64,000 nt of DNA from Planctomycetaceae bacterium (GTDB lineage: Bacteria > Planctomycetota > Planctomycetia > Planctomycetales > Planctomycetaceae), in the NCBI GenBank assembly GCA_017795105.1, contig CP051247.1, positions 3,740,001-3,804,000 of the forward strand. The letters run 5' to 3'. This document shows, piece after piece, positions 55,027 to 63,945 of this stretch; within the stretch, counting starts at the first letter, position 1, and every line of letters begins with the position of its first letter. The notes beneath the pieces were generated by a model. That model was not told the origin of the DNA, ran no database searches, and worked only from the letters and a program-made list of their open reading frames with translations. A program made the translations under genes and the position numbers.

Positions 55027-56013
55027 ATGAATTATCGCAATCAGACACGAGCCACCCTGGTGCTCATTGGCTGGATGATTCTGGGCTGCGCCGCTGCTGC
55101 ACTTCCGGAACAGTCACGTCTGCAATGGCGTATGAAACTCCGCGATCTGTCCGCGCCGCTCGTCAAACAGGTTCCGCAGATTCAATGGCCCTCCAACGTC
55201 GAGCAGTTTCTTGTCTCGTCTGAGCCACAGCCGGACAAGCCTTCGAATCAAGTCGCAGCAGTGGACGTATCTGCGGCTGAGACGATTTCCCGACTCGAAC
55301 GGAAGTTGATCGCGTTGCAGACGGCGCTTCAGGCGGACGAGAACACCTTGCCAGCTGAGGCTTCGGAACGCCTGTTTCGACCCCGACTCGTCGCCGCCCG
55401 TCGACTTTCAGGCGAAATGGAAGAGCAGTGGCGGAGTGGGAAGTGGCTCGATGCCGGCGAGAATCGTCAGGTTCAGGAGCGGGACTGGGTGTTGAAATCA
55501 GAAGAATCGCTGATCGATCTGGGAGCCGATTATGAGATCCGTCCGGACGATCTGGTCCTGGCGGGTCGAGTCATCGTCGGACAGATCGAACAGGTCGGAC
55601 GCTGGAGCAGTTCGTTTCGCGAAGTCACGGATGCCGAGTTTCGCTGTCCGGTCGCCGTGATGAAGCTGGACGGAGAGCAGTGGCGGAATGTCGGAATCGG
55701 CAGTCTGCACGGAAACGGTGCCGACTTGTGCGATCTGAAGTACGTGGAGAACACGGTGCCTGTGGCGGCGGGAGACTATATCGTTCTGCACGATCCGGAA
55801 TCGAACTGGGATCAGCCTCTGGTGCTCGGTCAGGTCACGACTGCGACTGTGAAAGTCAACAGCCCGTTCTGGGAGATCCAAGTCGAACCAACCGCTCGGC
55901 TCGATACGGTTCGCGACGTTTTCGTCCTTTCCGAAGAAATCTCTCCCGCGCGGATCGCGACAGTCGACTCGATCGATGAGCCGGGCACTGAGCAGGCGAG
56001 GAGTCGACGATGA
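55027..56013 (+). CDS. mreC: MreC-like protein
   Basis: The 328-residue protein (ATG 55027) has one N-terminal membrane segment (TRATLVLIGWMILGCAAAALP). A short helical, probably coiled-coil part (ETISRLERKLIALQTALQ) is followed by a beta-rich periplasmic region with MreC-like phrases (IRPDDLVLAGRVIVGQIEQVG, VLGQVTTATVKVNSPFWEIQVEP). Similarity to textbook MreC is weak, so the call leans on position between mreB and an mreD-like gene. Its stop overlaps the next start by 4 bases, so the two are translationally coupled. Confidence 0.75.
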   Translation: MNYRNQTRATLVLIGWMILGCAAAALPEQSRLQWRMKLRDLSAPLVKQVPQIQWPSNVEQFLVSSEPQPDKPSNQVAAVDVSAAETISRLERKLIALQTALQADENTLPAEASERLFRPRLVAARRLSGEMEEQWRSGKWLDAGENRQVQERDWVLKSEESLIDLGADYEIRPDDLVLAGRVIVGQIEQVGRWSSSFREVTDAEFRCPVAVMKLDGEQWRNVGIGSLHGNGADLCDLKYVENTVPVAAGDYIVLHDPESNWDQPLVLGQVTTATVKVNSPFWEIQVEPTARLDTVRDVFVLSEEISPARIATVDSIDEPGTEQARSRR

Positions 56014-56543
56014 AACGGATCGCCCAGGTTCTGCTTCACCTGTTAATTGTCGTCCCCGTGACGGCTCTGGCCGTTTTGGTCGAGGTGAATGGGGAGTCAA
56101 TCGGACCGCTCAGGCACATACTGTTGCCCCTGGTAGCGACCGGGATTTGCCTGCAGCAGCCCGCGGGGGTCATCGCTTCGGTCTTCATCGGAATCGGCCT
56201 GGCTGGCGAAGCCTGCGGTTCCCTGCCGTTCGGAGCCAGTGCGGTCGCCAGTGCGATGAGCGGGCTGGTTTGCCTGAATGTGCTGCGGCAGACGCGTATT
56301 CCGTGGATCTGGCGGGGAGTGTTGAATGTTTTCTGCGTCTGCGGCCTGCAAAGTTTGATTGGTGGAGTCGCGACCGCGATTCGGTCCTCTGGAGAGGAGC
56401 CTGTCTTTAGCGTGTTTTCGCAGGCGATGCAGGTTGCCGCGATCGGGGGGCTGGTCTGGCTGCTGCTGGCGATTGGGATCGCGGGGGCCATGACCGCGTT
56501 CTCGTACCCGGTCAGTCGTCGAGCGGAAGTTGAGCTGAGATAG
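56010..56543 (+). CDS. mreD: MreD-like integral membrane protein
   Basis: The 177-residue protein has five to six hydrophobic segments (LLIVVPVTALAVLVEV, HILLPLVATGICL, GVIASVFIGIGLAGEACG, AVASAMSGLVCLNVL, AAIGGLVWLLLAIGIAGAM), the topology and size of MreD. Sequence identity of this family is always low. It overlaps the mreC-like gene by ATGA and is the last gene before a terminator. RodA and PBP2 genes, often next, are absent. Confidence 0.72.
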   Translation: MKRIAQVLLHLLIVVPVTALAVLVEVNGESIGPLRHILLPLVATGICLQQPAGVIASVFIGIGLAGEACGSLPFGASAVASAMSGLVCLNVLRQTRIPWIWRGVLNVFCVCGLQSLIGGVATAIRSSGEEPVFSVFSQAMQVAAIGGLVWLLLAIGIAGAMTAFSYPVSRRAEVELR

Positions 56544-56575
56544 ATGTCTGTCGAACGCGCCTGGTGTCAAAAACG

Positions 56576-56603
56576 AAAGGCCGCGGACGAATCCGCGGCC
56601 TTT
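56576..56603. terminator. Bidirectional intrinsic terminator
   Basis: AAAGGCCGCGGA pairs perfectly with TCCGCGGCCTTT around CGAA. It lies between the mreD-like gene and the convergent pilin-like gene. Confidence 0.88.
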
Positions 56604-56635
56604 GTCGATATCGTGATCGTTCAACGATCGTCGAA

Positions 56636-56974
<339 letters not shown>

Positions 56975-57442
56975 GAATAGCAATTCCTTAAGTGAGACTG
57001 TGTAACGTGCGATAGGTTTCGGACCCGCCGCCGGCCAAAGCGGCTCGTGGACAAATTCACTTCACGAATTGACCGTTTTCGGGCTCATGAAAACAGACGC
57101 GTCGGAAAGTGCGATCGCACACGAAAGAGTCCAATGAGATTCTGTCGGCCAAAACAGAATTCTCCCTCGACTGCTGCAGCTCTCGGTACAGTGCGACAGG
57201 GCGGCTCCATCCCAGAATCGACCGTTGCCGAGAATCACCTGCGAATGTTGCAGAAATTCAACATTCTCGCAAGTCCGCTCATCCTATCAGAGGAACCAGA
57301 GTGATTAACAAGCGGATTTTCTCCATTTTGTGCATTTTTAACAGGATCTCTCACGGCCGGAAAACTACTGATTGACGTTCGCTTAGTCGTCTGACTGCTT
57401 CTGAATGACTTGTCACCGGCAATTGCAGTGCGGGAAGCCCGC
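56975..57442. other. Upstream region of pilin-like paralogue 1
   Basis: No gene is visible. It holds a palindromic element at 57245-57265 that recurs upstream of the second paralogue, and further right a stretch (CATTTTG...TTTT) that also has a partner there, showing that upstream DNA was duplicated with the gene. Confidence 0.55.
57245..57265. promoter_or_regulatory. Conserved palindromic element, copy 1
   Basis: ATGTTG-N8-CAACAT plus one T, with ATGTTGCAGAAA shared exactly with the copy at 58104. It lies 271 bases before the start of the pilin-like gene ending at 56636. It is likely an operator or activator site. Confidence 0.6.
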
Positions 57443-57482
57443 AAAAAAAGCCAGGGTCATGAAACTGTTCCAGGACCCTGGC
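57443..57482 (-). terminator. Intrinsic terminator of pilin-like paralogue 2
   Basis: GCCAGGGTC (57450-57458) pairs with GACCCTGGC (57474-57482); on the minus strand it is followed by seven U. It lies 29 bases after the stop at 57511. Confidence 0.82.
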
Positions 57483-57510
57483 GAAGTCATTTCAGCCGAA
57501 GCCGATCAGA

Positions 57511-57843
57511 TTAGTTGAAGGACTTCTTGCCTTCAGCCATCGGAACGTCGCAAGCCAGATCACACTGATCGTTGTCGCAATCGTCCTGCTGATCGACGAA
57601 CTGAGAACCACGGGTGTAAGCCTTCGGCTGACCACCGATCAGCTTGTCGGCCGAGAATCCGGTGTACATGTACGACTGATTGACTTCGCCGATGGCGTCG
57701 CCAACATCGTTGAGCTCAGCAACAACAGCGTGCTGGATGGAGCTCAGGCCGACGATCAGACCGATCACCAGCAGGGTGGCGACCAGAACGAGTTCAGCGG
57801 AAATGATGAAACCGGCTTCGTCGTTAAGCAGTGCTTTAATCAT
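57511..57843 (-). CDS. Pilin-like protein with CDNDQC motif, paralogue 2
   Basis: The 110-residue product begins MIKALLNDEAGFIISAELVLVATLLVIGLIVGLSSIQHAV and continues VAELNDVGDAIGEVNQSYMYTGF, nearly identical to paralogue 1. It differs mainly in the central stretch (SADKLIGGQPKAYTRGSQF) and ends DDCDNDQCDLACDVPMAEGKKSFN. AAGG lies 9 bases before ATG 57843. It has its own terminator and its own copy of the upstream palindrome, so the two genes appear to be separate transcription units under the same control. Confidence 0.82.
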   Translation of the reverse strand: MIKALLNDEAGFIISAELVLVATLLVIGLIVGLSSIQHAVVAELNDVGDAIGEVNQSYMYTGFSADKLIGGQPKAYTRGSQFVDQQDDCDNDQCDLACDVPMAEGKKSFN

Positions 57844-58234
57844 GAGAGGTTACCTTAATCTGTTGAGATTTCGATTTTTTGAAACATTTAGACGTGGTGC
57901 ACTTCAGAACTCAGTGCCTGTGAAATGCGGTTAGTACCGGAGTCTCACTGGGGCGCCGAACCTTTGCCCCGACAGATGAGTGATGACGTGCGACTCTCTT
58001 TTTTTCCGGAATCCGCTGGCCAGAACAGATACCGAAAGCCTTTCCGCTGCAGCGACGGGATACCGGACAGAAGTGAACACTGCCGGGCTCCCGTGCTTCC
58101 GACATGTTGCAGAAAAGCAACATTGCCGGACAACGGGAGGGAACTTAACAGAAGGTCCACTGAAGACAATATTTAAAATTACCGATATTTCCCATTTTGC
58201 CTAAATTTTCCGGTTTTATCGGTGGGAATGCCAA
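57844..58234. other. Upstream region of pilin-like paralogue 2
   Basis: No gene is visible in these 391 bases. The region contains the second copy of the palindrome and, at its right end, AT-rich DNA before the radical SAM gene. Confidence 0.5.
58104..58124. promoter_or_regulatory. Conserved palindromic element, copy 2
   Basis: ATGTTG-N8-CAACAT plus one T, same spacing as the copy at 57245. It differs from it at only two internal positions and lies 261 bases before the start of the second pilin-like gene. Confidence 0.6.
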
Positions 58235-59116
58235 TTGACAGGCGAAAAAATCGTGATCCAACCCCCCGAAAAAGGCGTCCTGGTGCGGGAAATACTGACC
58301 CGTTGCAGCGGTTATCTGGATCAGATCGCGTCCCATTCCCTGCAGCCCTATCGCGGCTGCACGTTTGGCCGATCTCTTTGTGGCATCGGTTGTTATGTTC
58401 AGCACAATGTCTTTGTGACACGAGGACGACCGTGGGGAAGTTTTCTGGAAGTGCGAGAGAATGCCGCCGAGGTCTATCGGAAGACGGTCGAACGAGAACG
58501 TCGCTGGGCTGAGCGGCAGGGAAAGTTGTTCTCGATCTTCTGCTCCAGCTCGACTGACCCGTTCGTGCCGCAGGAAAGAAAGTATCGGGTCACCGATTCG
58601 GTTCTGAGGGCGATGATTGACCATCCCCCCGAGGAGTTGATTCTGCAGACACACTCGCCCGATGTCGTTCGCGAGATCGCCATACTGGACGAATTGCAGA
58701 CCCGATCGAAACTTCGCGTGCATGTGTCGATCGAATCAGACCGGGAGAGTCTGCCGTCCTTACCGCCTCCGGCGGCTTCAGTGGAGCGGCGGCTCGAAGC
58801 GTGCCGACAACTCAGGGAAGCCGGGATTCGTGTCTTGGTGACGGTCGCTCCACTGTTGCCGATTGAAGATCCGCATCGGTTCTTTGAACGAATTGCGGAG
58901 GTGGCCGACGGCGTCGTTGTGGATCACTTCATTGAAGGAGATGGAAGTTCAACCGGAAAACGAACGCGGCGCACGCCTTTGGTTGAGGCGATGAGAGCTG
59001 TCGATCCCGCATCTGTGGAGCTCGAGTACCGGGATCGCATGGTCGAAATCGCCCGACAGATTCTGCCTGGCCGCGTTGGGGTGGGGCAGTCGGGGTTTGC
59101 CGACCGGTTGTTTTGA
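58235..59116 (+). CDS. SPL-like radical SAM protein with unusual Cys spacing
   Basis: The 293-residue protein starts at TTG 58235 (GTG 58253 is an alternative). The family pattern is that of spore photoproduct lyase-like enzymes: LQPYRGCTFGRSLCGIGCYVQHN, LFSIFCSSSTDPFVPQERKYRVT, LILQTHSPDVVREIAIL, VSIESDRESLPSLPPPAASVERRLEACRQLREAGIRVLVTVAPLLP. The cluster cysteines are Cys42-x6-Cys49-x3-Cys53 rather than the normal C-x3-C-x2-C. The reaction is unknown. It is the second SPL-related protein in the window, with PA0069-type at 46153. Confidence 0.85.
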   Translation: MTGEKIVIQPPEKGVLVREILTRCSGYLDQIASHSLQPYRGCTFGRSLCGIGCYVQHNVFVTRGRPWGSFLEVRENAAEVYRKTVERERRWAERQGKLFSIFCSSSTDPFVPQERKYRVTDSVLRAMIDHPPEELILQTHSPDVVREIAILDELQTRSKLRVHVSIESDRESLPSLPPPAASVERRLEACRQLREAGIRVLVTVAPLLPIEDPHRFFERIAEVADGVVVDHFIEGDGSSTGKRTRRTPLVEAMRAVDPASVELEYRDRMVEIARQILPGRVGVGQSGFADRLF

Positions 59117-59195
59117 CGCATCGCCCCAAAACTACGGTCGACGCCGGCTTCATTCGCATACAATGCCAGCGTGTTCTGATTATGCGGAGTGCTTC

Positions 59196-59789
59196 ATGTC
59201 CGACCGTTTCGAAACCGATCTGATCAGCCGCGTTCGCCAGGGCGACGAGTCGGCGTGGCGGCACGTCATCGAGACGTATGAAGGTCGTCTTCAGGCATTT
59301 GCGATCAGCAGGCTGGGGGATCGGGCCCAGGCGGAAGACGTGGTCCAGGAAACGTTCGTTGGCTTTTTAACCGGGCTGCCGAATTACCAGGACGAGCGGA
59401 CATCTCTCGAATCGTTTCTGTTCCGAATCGCGGCTTACAAGATTACCGATGTGCTCAGGCGGCAGGGGCGTCGTCAGGCGCTGGCACTGGCCGATGAGGG
59501 GCCGGAACTCAGCGGCGGAGGACGTAAAGCATCCAGTATGGCTCGCAGTCGAGAGGGAGCCGAGCAGAAGAAAAGTCATCTCGAAGAGACGTTGCGGGAA
59601 CAGATCGGCCACTGGATACAGGAGTCTCAGTACGAGCGGCTGCAGTGCTGTGAACTGCTGTTTGTCCGGGGCTGGCCGAACAAGGTCGTCGCTGAGACTC
59701 TCGATTTGACCGAACAACAGGTTGCCAACCATAAACAGGCTCTGTTGCAGAAGTTAAAAAAGCACAATCTTTCCGAACTGGCGCAGTGA
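59196..59789 (+). CDS. ECF-type RNA polymerase sigma factor
   Basis: From ATG 59196 (GGAG 7 bases upstream) the product is 197 residues. Region 2 has DLISRVRQGDESAWRHVIETYEGRLQAFAISRLGDRAQAEDVVQETFVGFL. Region 4 has VVAETLDLTEQQVANHKQALLQKLKKH, an HTH. The linker is longer and more charged (GGGRKASSMARSREGAEQKK) than in the first ECF factor at 2437. No anti-sigma gene is adjacent; the next gene is ribBA, 147 bases downstream. Confidence 0.88.
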   Translation: MSDRFETDLISRVRQGDESAWRHVIETYEGRLQAFAISRLGDRAQAEDVVQETFVGFLTGLPNYQDERTSLESFLFRIAAYKITDVLRRQGRRQALALADEGPELSGGGRKASSMARSREGAEQKKSHLEETLREQIGHWIQESQYERLQCCELLFVRGWPNKVVAETLDLTEQQVANHKQALLQKLKKHNLSELAQ

Positions 59790-59936
59790 GCTGGAACTCC
59801 CGCTCGCGTTCGACCGATGTGCTCCCAATAATGTACAGTACCAGATGGCTCGGCACTCACTCTAGAATTGTGCTGAAATGGAATCTTCGGAAGCAGATTC
59901 CGCGACACCACCGAAGCTTCCGGAAAGTGTGAGAAG

Positions 59937-61187
59937 ATGATTTCACCGGACGACGAACAATACGAGGACGACCAGAATTTCGACAGCGTGGAATCCGCCC
60001 TCGCGGCGATCCGTCAGGGCAAGGCGGTCATTGTCGTCGATGCCCGGGATCGGGAGAACGAAGGCGATTTCATCTGCGCTGCCGAAACGATTACACCGGA
60101 GCTGGTCAATCTGATGCTCCGGCACGGGGCGGGCGTGCTCTGCGTGCCGCTTGTCGATGATATCGCTCATCGACTCCACCTGAGTTACGCAGCAGGTCCT
60201 GATCCGAACACCAGTCCGCATCACACCAACTTCCTGGTGCAGGTCGATCATCGCGACGCCGGGACCGGCGTCAGTGCCGAGAATCGGGCCCGAACCATTC
60301 GAGCGCTGGCCGACCCGCATTCGGAGCCCGAACACTTCGTCCGTCCGGGACATATCTCACCACTGCTTGCCAAAGAAGGCGGTGTGCTGAGGCGAGCCGG
60401 TCATACCGAGGCGACCATCGATCTGATGCGCCTGGCCGGAATGCGTCCCGTGGGCGCACTGATCGAGATTCTGAGCCCGACCGGTTCCGGAATGGCGACT
60501 CTGCCTGAGCTACGCCAGATTGCCGAGCAGTTCGAATTGCCTCTGATTTCGATCTCACAGCTGATTCACTATCGACGGCAGCGGGAACAGTTGATCCATC
60601 GCGTCGCTGAGGTGCCTATCAAGACGCGTGATTATGGCACGCCGACCTTCATCGGCTACAAAGTCGATCACGAGGATCAGGAGCCGCTCGCGATTGTCTG
60701 GGGCGACCTGCAATCGGTCGAGGCTCCGCTGATTCGCATGCACTCCTCCTGCTTCACCGGCGACATCATCGGATCACTCCGCTGCGACTGTGGCGATCAG
60801 CTGCATATGGCAATGTCGATGATTGTGAAGGAGGAAGCGGGGGCGGTCGTTTATCTTCCACAGGAAGGTCGGGGCATTGGTCTGAATGCAAAATTGCAGG
60901 CCTACCAGCTCCAGGACCAGGGCTACGATACAGTCGAAGCCAACGTCCAGCTCGGCTACAAACCCGACCTGCGTGATTTCATGGTCGGTCTGCAGATCCT
61001 TAAGGATCTGGGACTGAAGAAGATCCGCCTGCTGACGAACAATCCCAAGAAGACCGAGACCTTCCAGAAATGGGTCGACCTGGTCGTCGTCGAACAGCTG
61101 CCGATTATCGCCCCGCCCGACGAACACCGCGCCAAATACCTCGCCACCAAACGCGACAAGATGGGCCACCGTCTTCCACTGCAGTAG
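59937..61187 (+). CDS. ribBA: RibBA: DHBP synthase / GTP cyclohydrolase II
   Basis: The 416-residue protein fuses two riboflavin-pathway enzymes. The N-terminal half (about 15-215) makes 3,4-dihydroxy-2-butanone 4-phosphate from ribulose 5-phosphate; it has DARDRENEGDFICAAE and GHTEATIDLMRLAGM. The C-terminal half (about 225-405) is GTP cyclohydrolase II, with zinc ligands in SSCFTGDIIGSLRCDCGDQL, then YLPQEGRGIGLNAKLQAYQLQDQGYDTVEAN and IRLLTNNPKKTE. All expected motifs are intact. No FMN riboswitch is seen in the 147-base upstream gap. Confidence 0.96.
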   Translation: MISPDDEQYEDDQNFDSVESALAAIRQGKAVIVVDARDRENEGDFICAAETITPELVNLMLRHGAGVLCVPLVDDIAHRLHLSYAAGPDPNTSPHHTNFLVQVDHRDAGTGVSAENRARTIRALADPHSEPEHFVRPGHISPLLAKEGGVLRRAGHTEATIDLMRLAGMRPVGALIEILSPTGSGMATLPELRQIAEQFELPLISISQLIHYRRQREQLIHRVAEVPIKTRDYGTPTFIGYKVDHEDQEPLAIVWGDLQSVEAPLIRMHSSCFTGDIIGSLRCDCGDQLHMAMSMIVKEEAGAVVYLPQEGRGIGLNAKLQAYQLQDQGYDTVEANVQLGYKPDLRDFMVGLQILKDLGLKKIRLLTNNPKKTETFQKWVDLVVVEQLPIIAPPDEHRAKYLATKRDKMGHRLPLQ

Positions 61188-61355
61188 AGTAAAGTCAACG
61201 GAAGTAGGGTGTGTCTCGACGCACCATCGGATCTTTGATCCGACTGTTATCGACGATATCTGCTCGCGACGTGGGACTGTTCACCAATTCGCATTTCTGC
61301 CACGCCGAATCAGATCGTGTCGTCATCTCGATTGGTGATGTCTGGTTTTGATTTG

Positions 61356-61371
61356 GTGCGTCAAGACGCAC
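61356..61371. repeat. Short palindrome shared with 47430
   Basis: GTGCGTCAAGACGCAC is a perfect palindrome that also occurs in the intergenic region near 47.4 kb. It is probably a dispersed element. Confidence 0.75.
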
Positions 61372-61391
61372 TCTCCACGATGTCCCTGTCG

Positions 61392-61410
61392 CGGCGGCAT
61401 CTTGCCGCCG
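61392..61410. repeat. Short GC palindrome
   Basis: CGGCGGCA and TGCCGCCG pair around TCT with no mismatch. It has no U tail, so it is unlikely to be a terminator. Confidence 0.65.
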
Positions 61411-61600
61411 AATGGACGTGGCTGCGGGGGAGCGTCGAAGCCCTTTGGAATCATTCCCTCGCACGATCTCGCGAACTTATTCCAGGCCGAGCGGTTTCGG
61501 CGGCAGGATTCCGCCGCTACGAGCCGTAACGGCGCACTGCTGGTCGAGCCAGCAGTGGCACCCCTTGAACGAAAATAATCGGTCGCGAGTTACGCCGCGT

Positions 61601-63682
61601 TTACTTCATCAAACCGCACTGACGCAGCAGAGCTGTCGGGTCGGGTTCGCGGCCGCGGAAGTCGCGGTAGATGTCCATCGGGTGGCGGCTGCCCCCTTCG
61701 GAGAGGATCGTGTCGCGGAACCGGCGGCCGACTTCGGTGATGGCTTCGTCGTTATCGAGTCCGGCTTCCTCGAATGCTGCAAAGGCATCGGCTGAAAGGA
61801 CTTCCGCCCATTTGTAGCTGTAATAGCCGGCCGCATAACCGCCCGAGAAGATGTGCTGGAAGGAGCAGAGCATTCGATCTTCCGGCAGCATGGGCATGAT
61901 CGAGGTCTTGTCCATCACCCGCTTCTGTACATCGAAGATCGTGTTGTAGCCCTGTGGATCAAACTCGGTGTGCAGCAACATGTCGGTCATGCCAAAGGTC
62001 AACTGTCGTAGAGTCTGAGAGCCGGCACGGAAATGGCGGGCTTTCACGATCTTGTTGAACAGATCGTCCGGCAGCGGTTCACCGGTTTCGACATGAGCCG
62101 TCAATCCGACCAGAGTCGGCTTGTGATAGCACCAGTTTTCCATGAACTGACTGGGCAGTTCGACGGCATCCCACTCAACGCCGTTGATGCCGGCGACATC
62201 GGGTTCGTCGACGGTCGTCAGCATGTGCTGCAGGCCATGGCCGAATTCGTGGAACAGCGTTTCGACTTCGCGAAAGGTCATGAGCGAAGGCTGGTCGCCG
62301 ATTGGCGGGGTGCAGTTGCAGACGAGATGAGCGACCGGAAGCTGCATGCCGTCGTCGAGCTGGCGACGATTCAGGCAGACGTCCATCCAGGCTCCGCCCC
62401 GCTTGTTCTCGGGACGCGAGTACGGATCATAGAAGAACCCGGCGATCGGCTCATCATTCTTGAAGACGGTGAAGAAGCGGACATCCTTGTTCCAGAACGC
62501 GACATCCCCTTCTGTCTGCCGAATCTCGACGTCGAACAGCCGCTCGATCAGCTGGAACAGGCCGTTGAGCACGCGTTCGTGCTGGAAGTACTCGCGAAGA
62601 GTTTCTTCGGTGACTTCGTACCGCTTCTCGCGGAGACGCTCGGCCCAAAAGGCGATGTCCCAATGCTTAAGATCGCCAATCACGCCCTCGGCTTCTGCCA
62701 TCACCTGCAGTTCGGAAAGATCCTCCTTGGCCGGTTCGATTGAGTGTGTCCGCAACGTTTCGAACATTTCGTTGACGGCGTCGACATTCTCGGCCATCTT
62801 CTCGGCAAGGCTGACCTCGGCGTAGTTCTCGTAGCCGAGCAGACGAGCCTGTTCGCGTCGCAGTTCGAGAATGCGATTACAGAGCTGCGTGTTGTCGAAG
62901 GACCCGGATGAAGCCCGCGAGATATAGGCCAGATACGTTTCCTTGCGGAGTTCCGGATTGCGGCAGTGCTGCCAGAACGGCTGGACGATGGGAACTTCGA
63001 GCGTGATCCGCCACGGGCCGCTTTCGGCCGTGGATGCGGGATCTTCGGCTCCGCGAGCTGCGTTGTGAGCCTGGCTTGTCAGCTTCTTGAGACTGGCCGG
63101 CCAGCCTTCGGCGTCGTTCGGATCGGTGACCGTCAGGTGATAAGCTTTGGTGGCATCGAGCACGTTGTTGGAGAACTTGTTGGACAACTGAGACAACTCG
63201 TGCGTCATCTCGTTGAATTTCTCCTTCTTGTCGTCGGGCAGAGCGACGCCTGAAAGTTCGGCGGAGAGCAGTCGTTGTTCGATGATTCGCTGCCGCGTCG
63301 AGCCGAGCGAATCCCAGGTGGAGGATTCCCGAATCGCCTTGATTTCGCGGTAGAGCGGTTCGCTCTGACTGACACGGATGCCGAACTTCACGACATCCGG
63401 GAGCACCTTCTCGTAGGCGTCGCGCAGTTCGGGCGAATTGTTCACGCTGTTGAAGTGTCCGACCGGTTTCCAGGTCTGTTCGAAGAGTCGATCGATCTTG
63501 TGCAGCGGGCCGAAAAGTTCGTCCCAGCTGGGGTCTTTGAGCGATTCGACCTGTTCGAACAATTGCTCCGCCTGTTCGAGCATTGCTTTCACGGCCGGTT
63601 CAACATGCTCGGCTCGGATTTCACTGTAGCGAGGGAGTCCAGCGGGTTGCATCAGCGGGTTTTCGGAGACCTGGTCCATCAT
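61601..63682 (-). CDS. prlC: M3-family oligopeptidase A
   Basis: The 693-residue protein matches oligopeptidase A/PrlC in length and order. Near residue 475 is the zinc site TLFHEFGHGLQHML (HExGH), then GINGVEWDAVELPSQFMENWCY with the third ligand Glu region. The C-terminus has FGMTDMLLHTEFDP and FQHIFSGGYAAGYYSYKWAEVLSADAFAAFEEAGLDNDEAITEVGRRFRDTILSEGGSRHPMDIYRDFRGREPDPTALL. It is a cytoplasmic metallopeptidase that clears short peptides such as cleaved signal peptides. AAGGA precedes ATG 63682. Confidence 0.96.
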   Translation of the reverse strand: MMDQVSENPLMQPAGLPRYSEIRAEHVEPAVKAMLEQAEQLFEQVESLKDPSWDELFGPLHKIDRLFEQTWKPVGHFNSVNNSPELRDAYEKVLPDVVKFGIRVSQSEPLYREIKAIRESSTWDSLGSTRQRIIEQRLLSAELSGVALPDDKKEKFNEMTHELSQLSNKFSNNVLDATKAYHLTVTDPNDAEGWPASLKKLTSQAHNAARGAEDPASTAESGPWRITLEVPIVQPFWQHCRNPELRKETYLAYISRASSGSFDNTQLCNRILELRREQARLLGYENYAEVSLAEKMAENVDAVNEMFETLRTHSIEPAKEDLSELQVMAEAEGVIGDLKHWDIAFWAERLREKRYEVTEETLREYFQHERVLNGLFQLIERLFDVEIRQTEGDVAFWNKDVRFFTVFKNDEPIAGFFYDPYSRPENKRGGAWMDVCLNRRQLDDGMQLPVAHLVCNCTPPIGDQPSLMTFREVETLFHEFGHGLQHMLTTVDEPDVAGINGVEWDAVELPSQFMENWCYHKPTLVGLTAHVETGEPLPDDLFNKIVKARHFRAGSQTLRQLTFGMTDMLLHTEFDPQGYNTIFDVQKRVMDKTSIMPMLPEDRMLCSFQHIFSGGYAAGYYSYKWAEVLSADAFAAFEEAGLDNDEAITEVGRRFRDTILSEGGSRHPMDIYRDFRGREPDPTALLRQCGLMK

Positions 63683-63945
63683 CGTATTCCTTCCCGATCA
63701 GCCGGTTCGGCCGACCACCATTCCTGCAAATCGTTGATCTAAGGCTTTCAGCGTCGAGTGTGATGACTTCCGGAGTCACAGACAAGAGAGGGCTCAACTG
63801 CGAGTTTAAGAAGAAATCTGAATATGTTTTCGCTATTATTTAAGGAAATGCGCTTTCCGAAGAGCCCCAATCGAATAAGCTGCAGTTGATCTATTCACAT
63901 TCTGTGCCCGCCTCCCGGTCCGGTACTGTACCCAAAGGACGTCCA

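Larger units (their letters stand above)
61188..61600. other. Repeat-rich intergenic region
   Basis: No gene is visible. It contains several planctomycete-type short palindromes: GTGCGTC-AA-GACGCAC at 61356-61371 (shared with 47430), and CGGCGGCA-TCT-TGCCGCCG at 61392-61410. A related GGCGGCA-rich copy lies near 61500. Confidence 0.65.

Noticed and set aside
59790..59936. FMN riboswitch before ribBA
   Set aside because: The gap is only 147 bases and none of the conserved FMN aptamer blocks could be seen.
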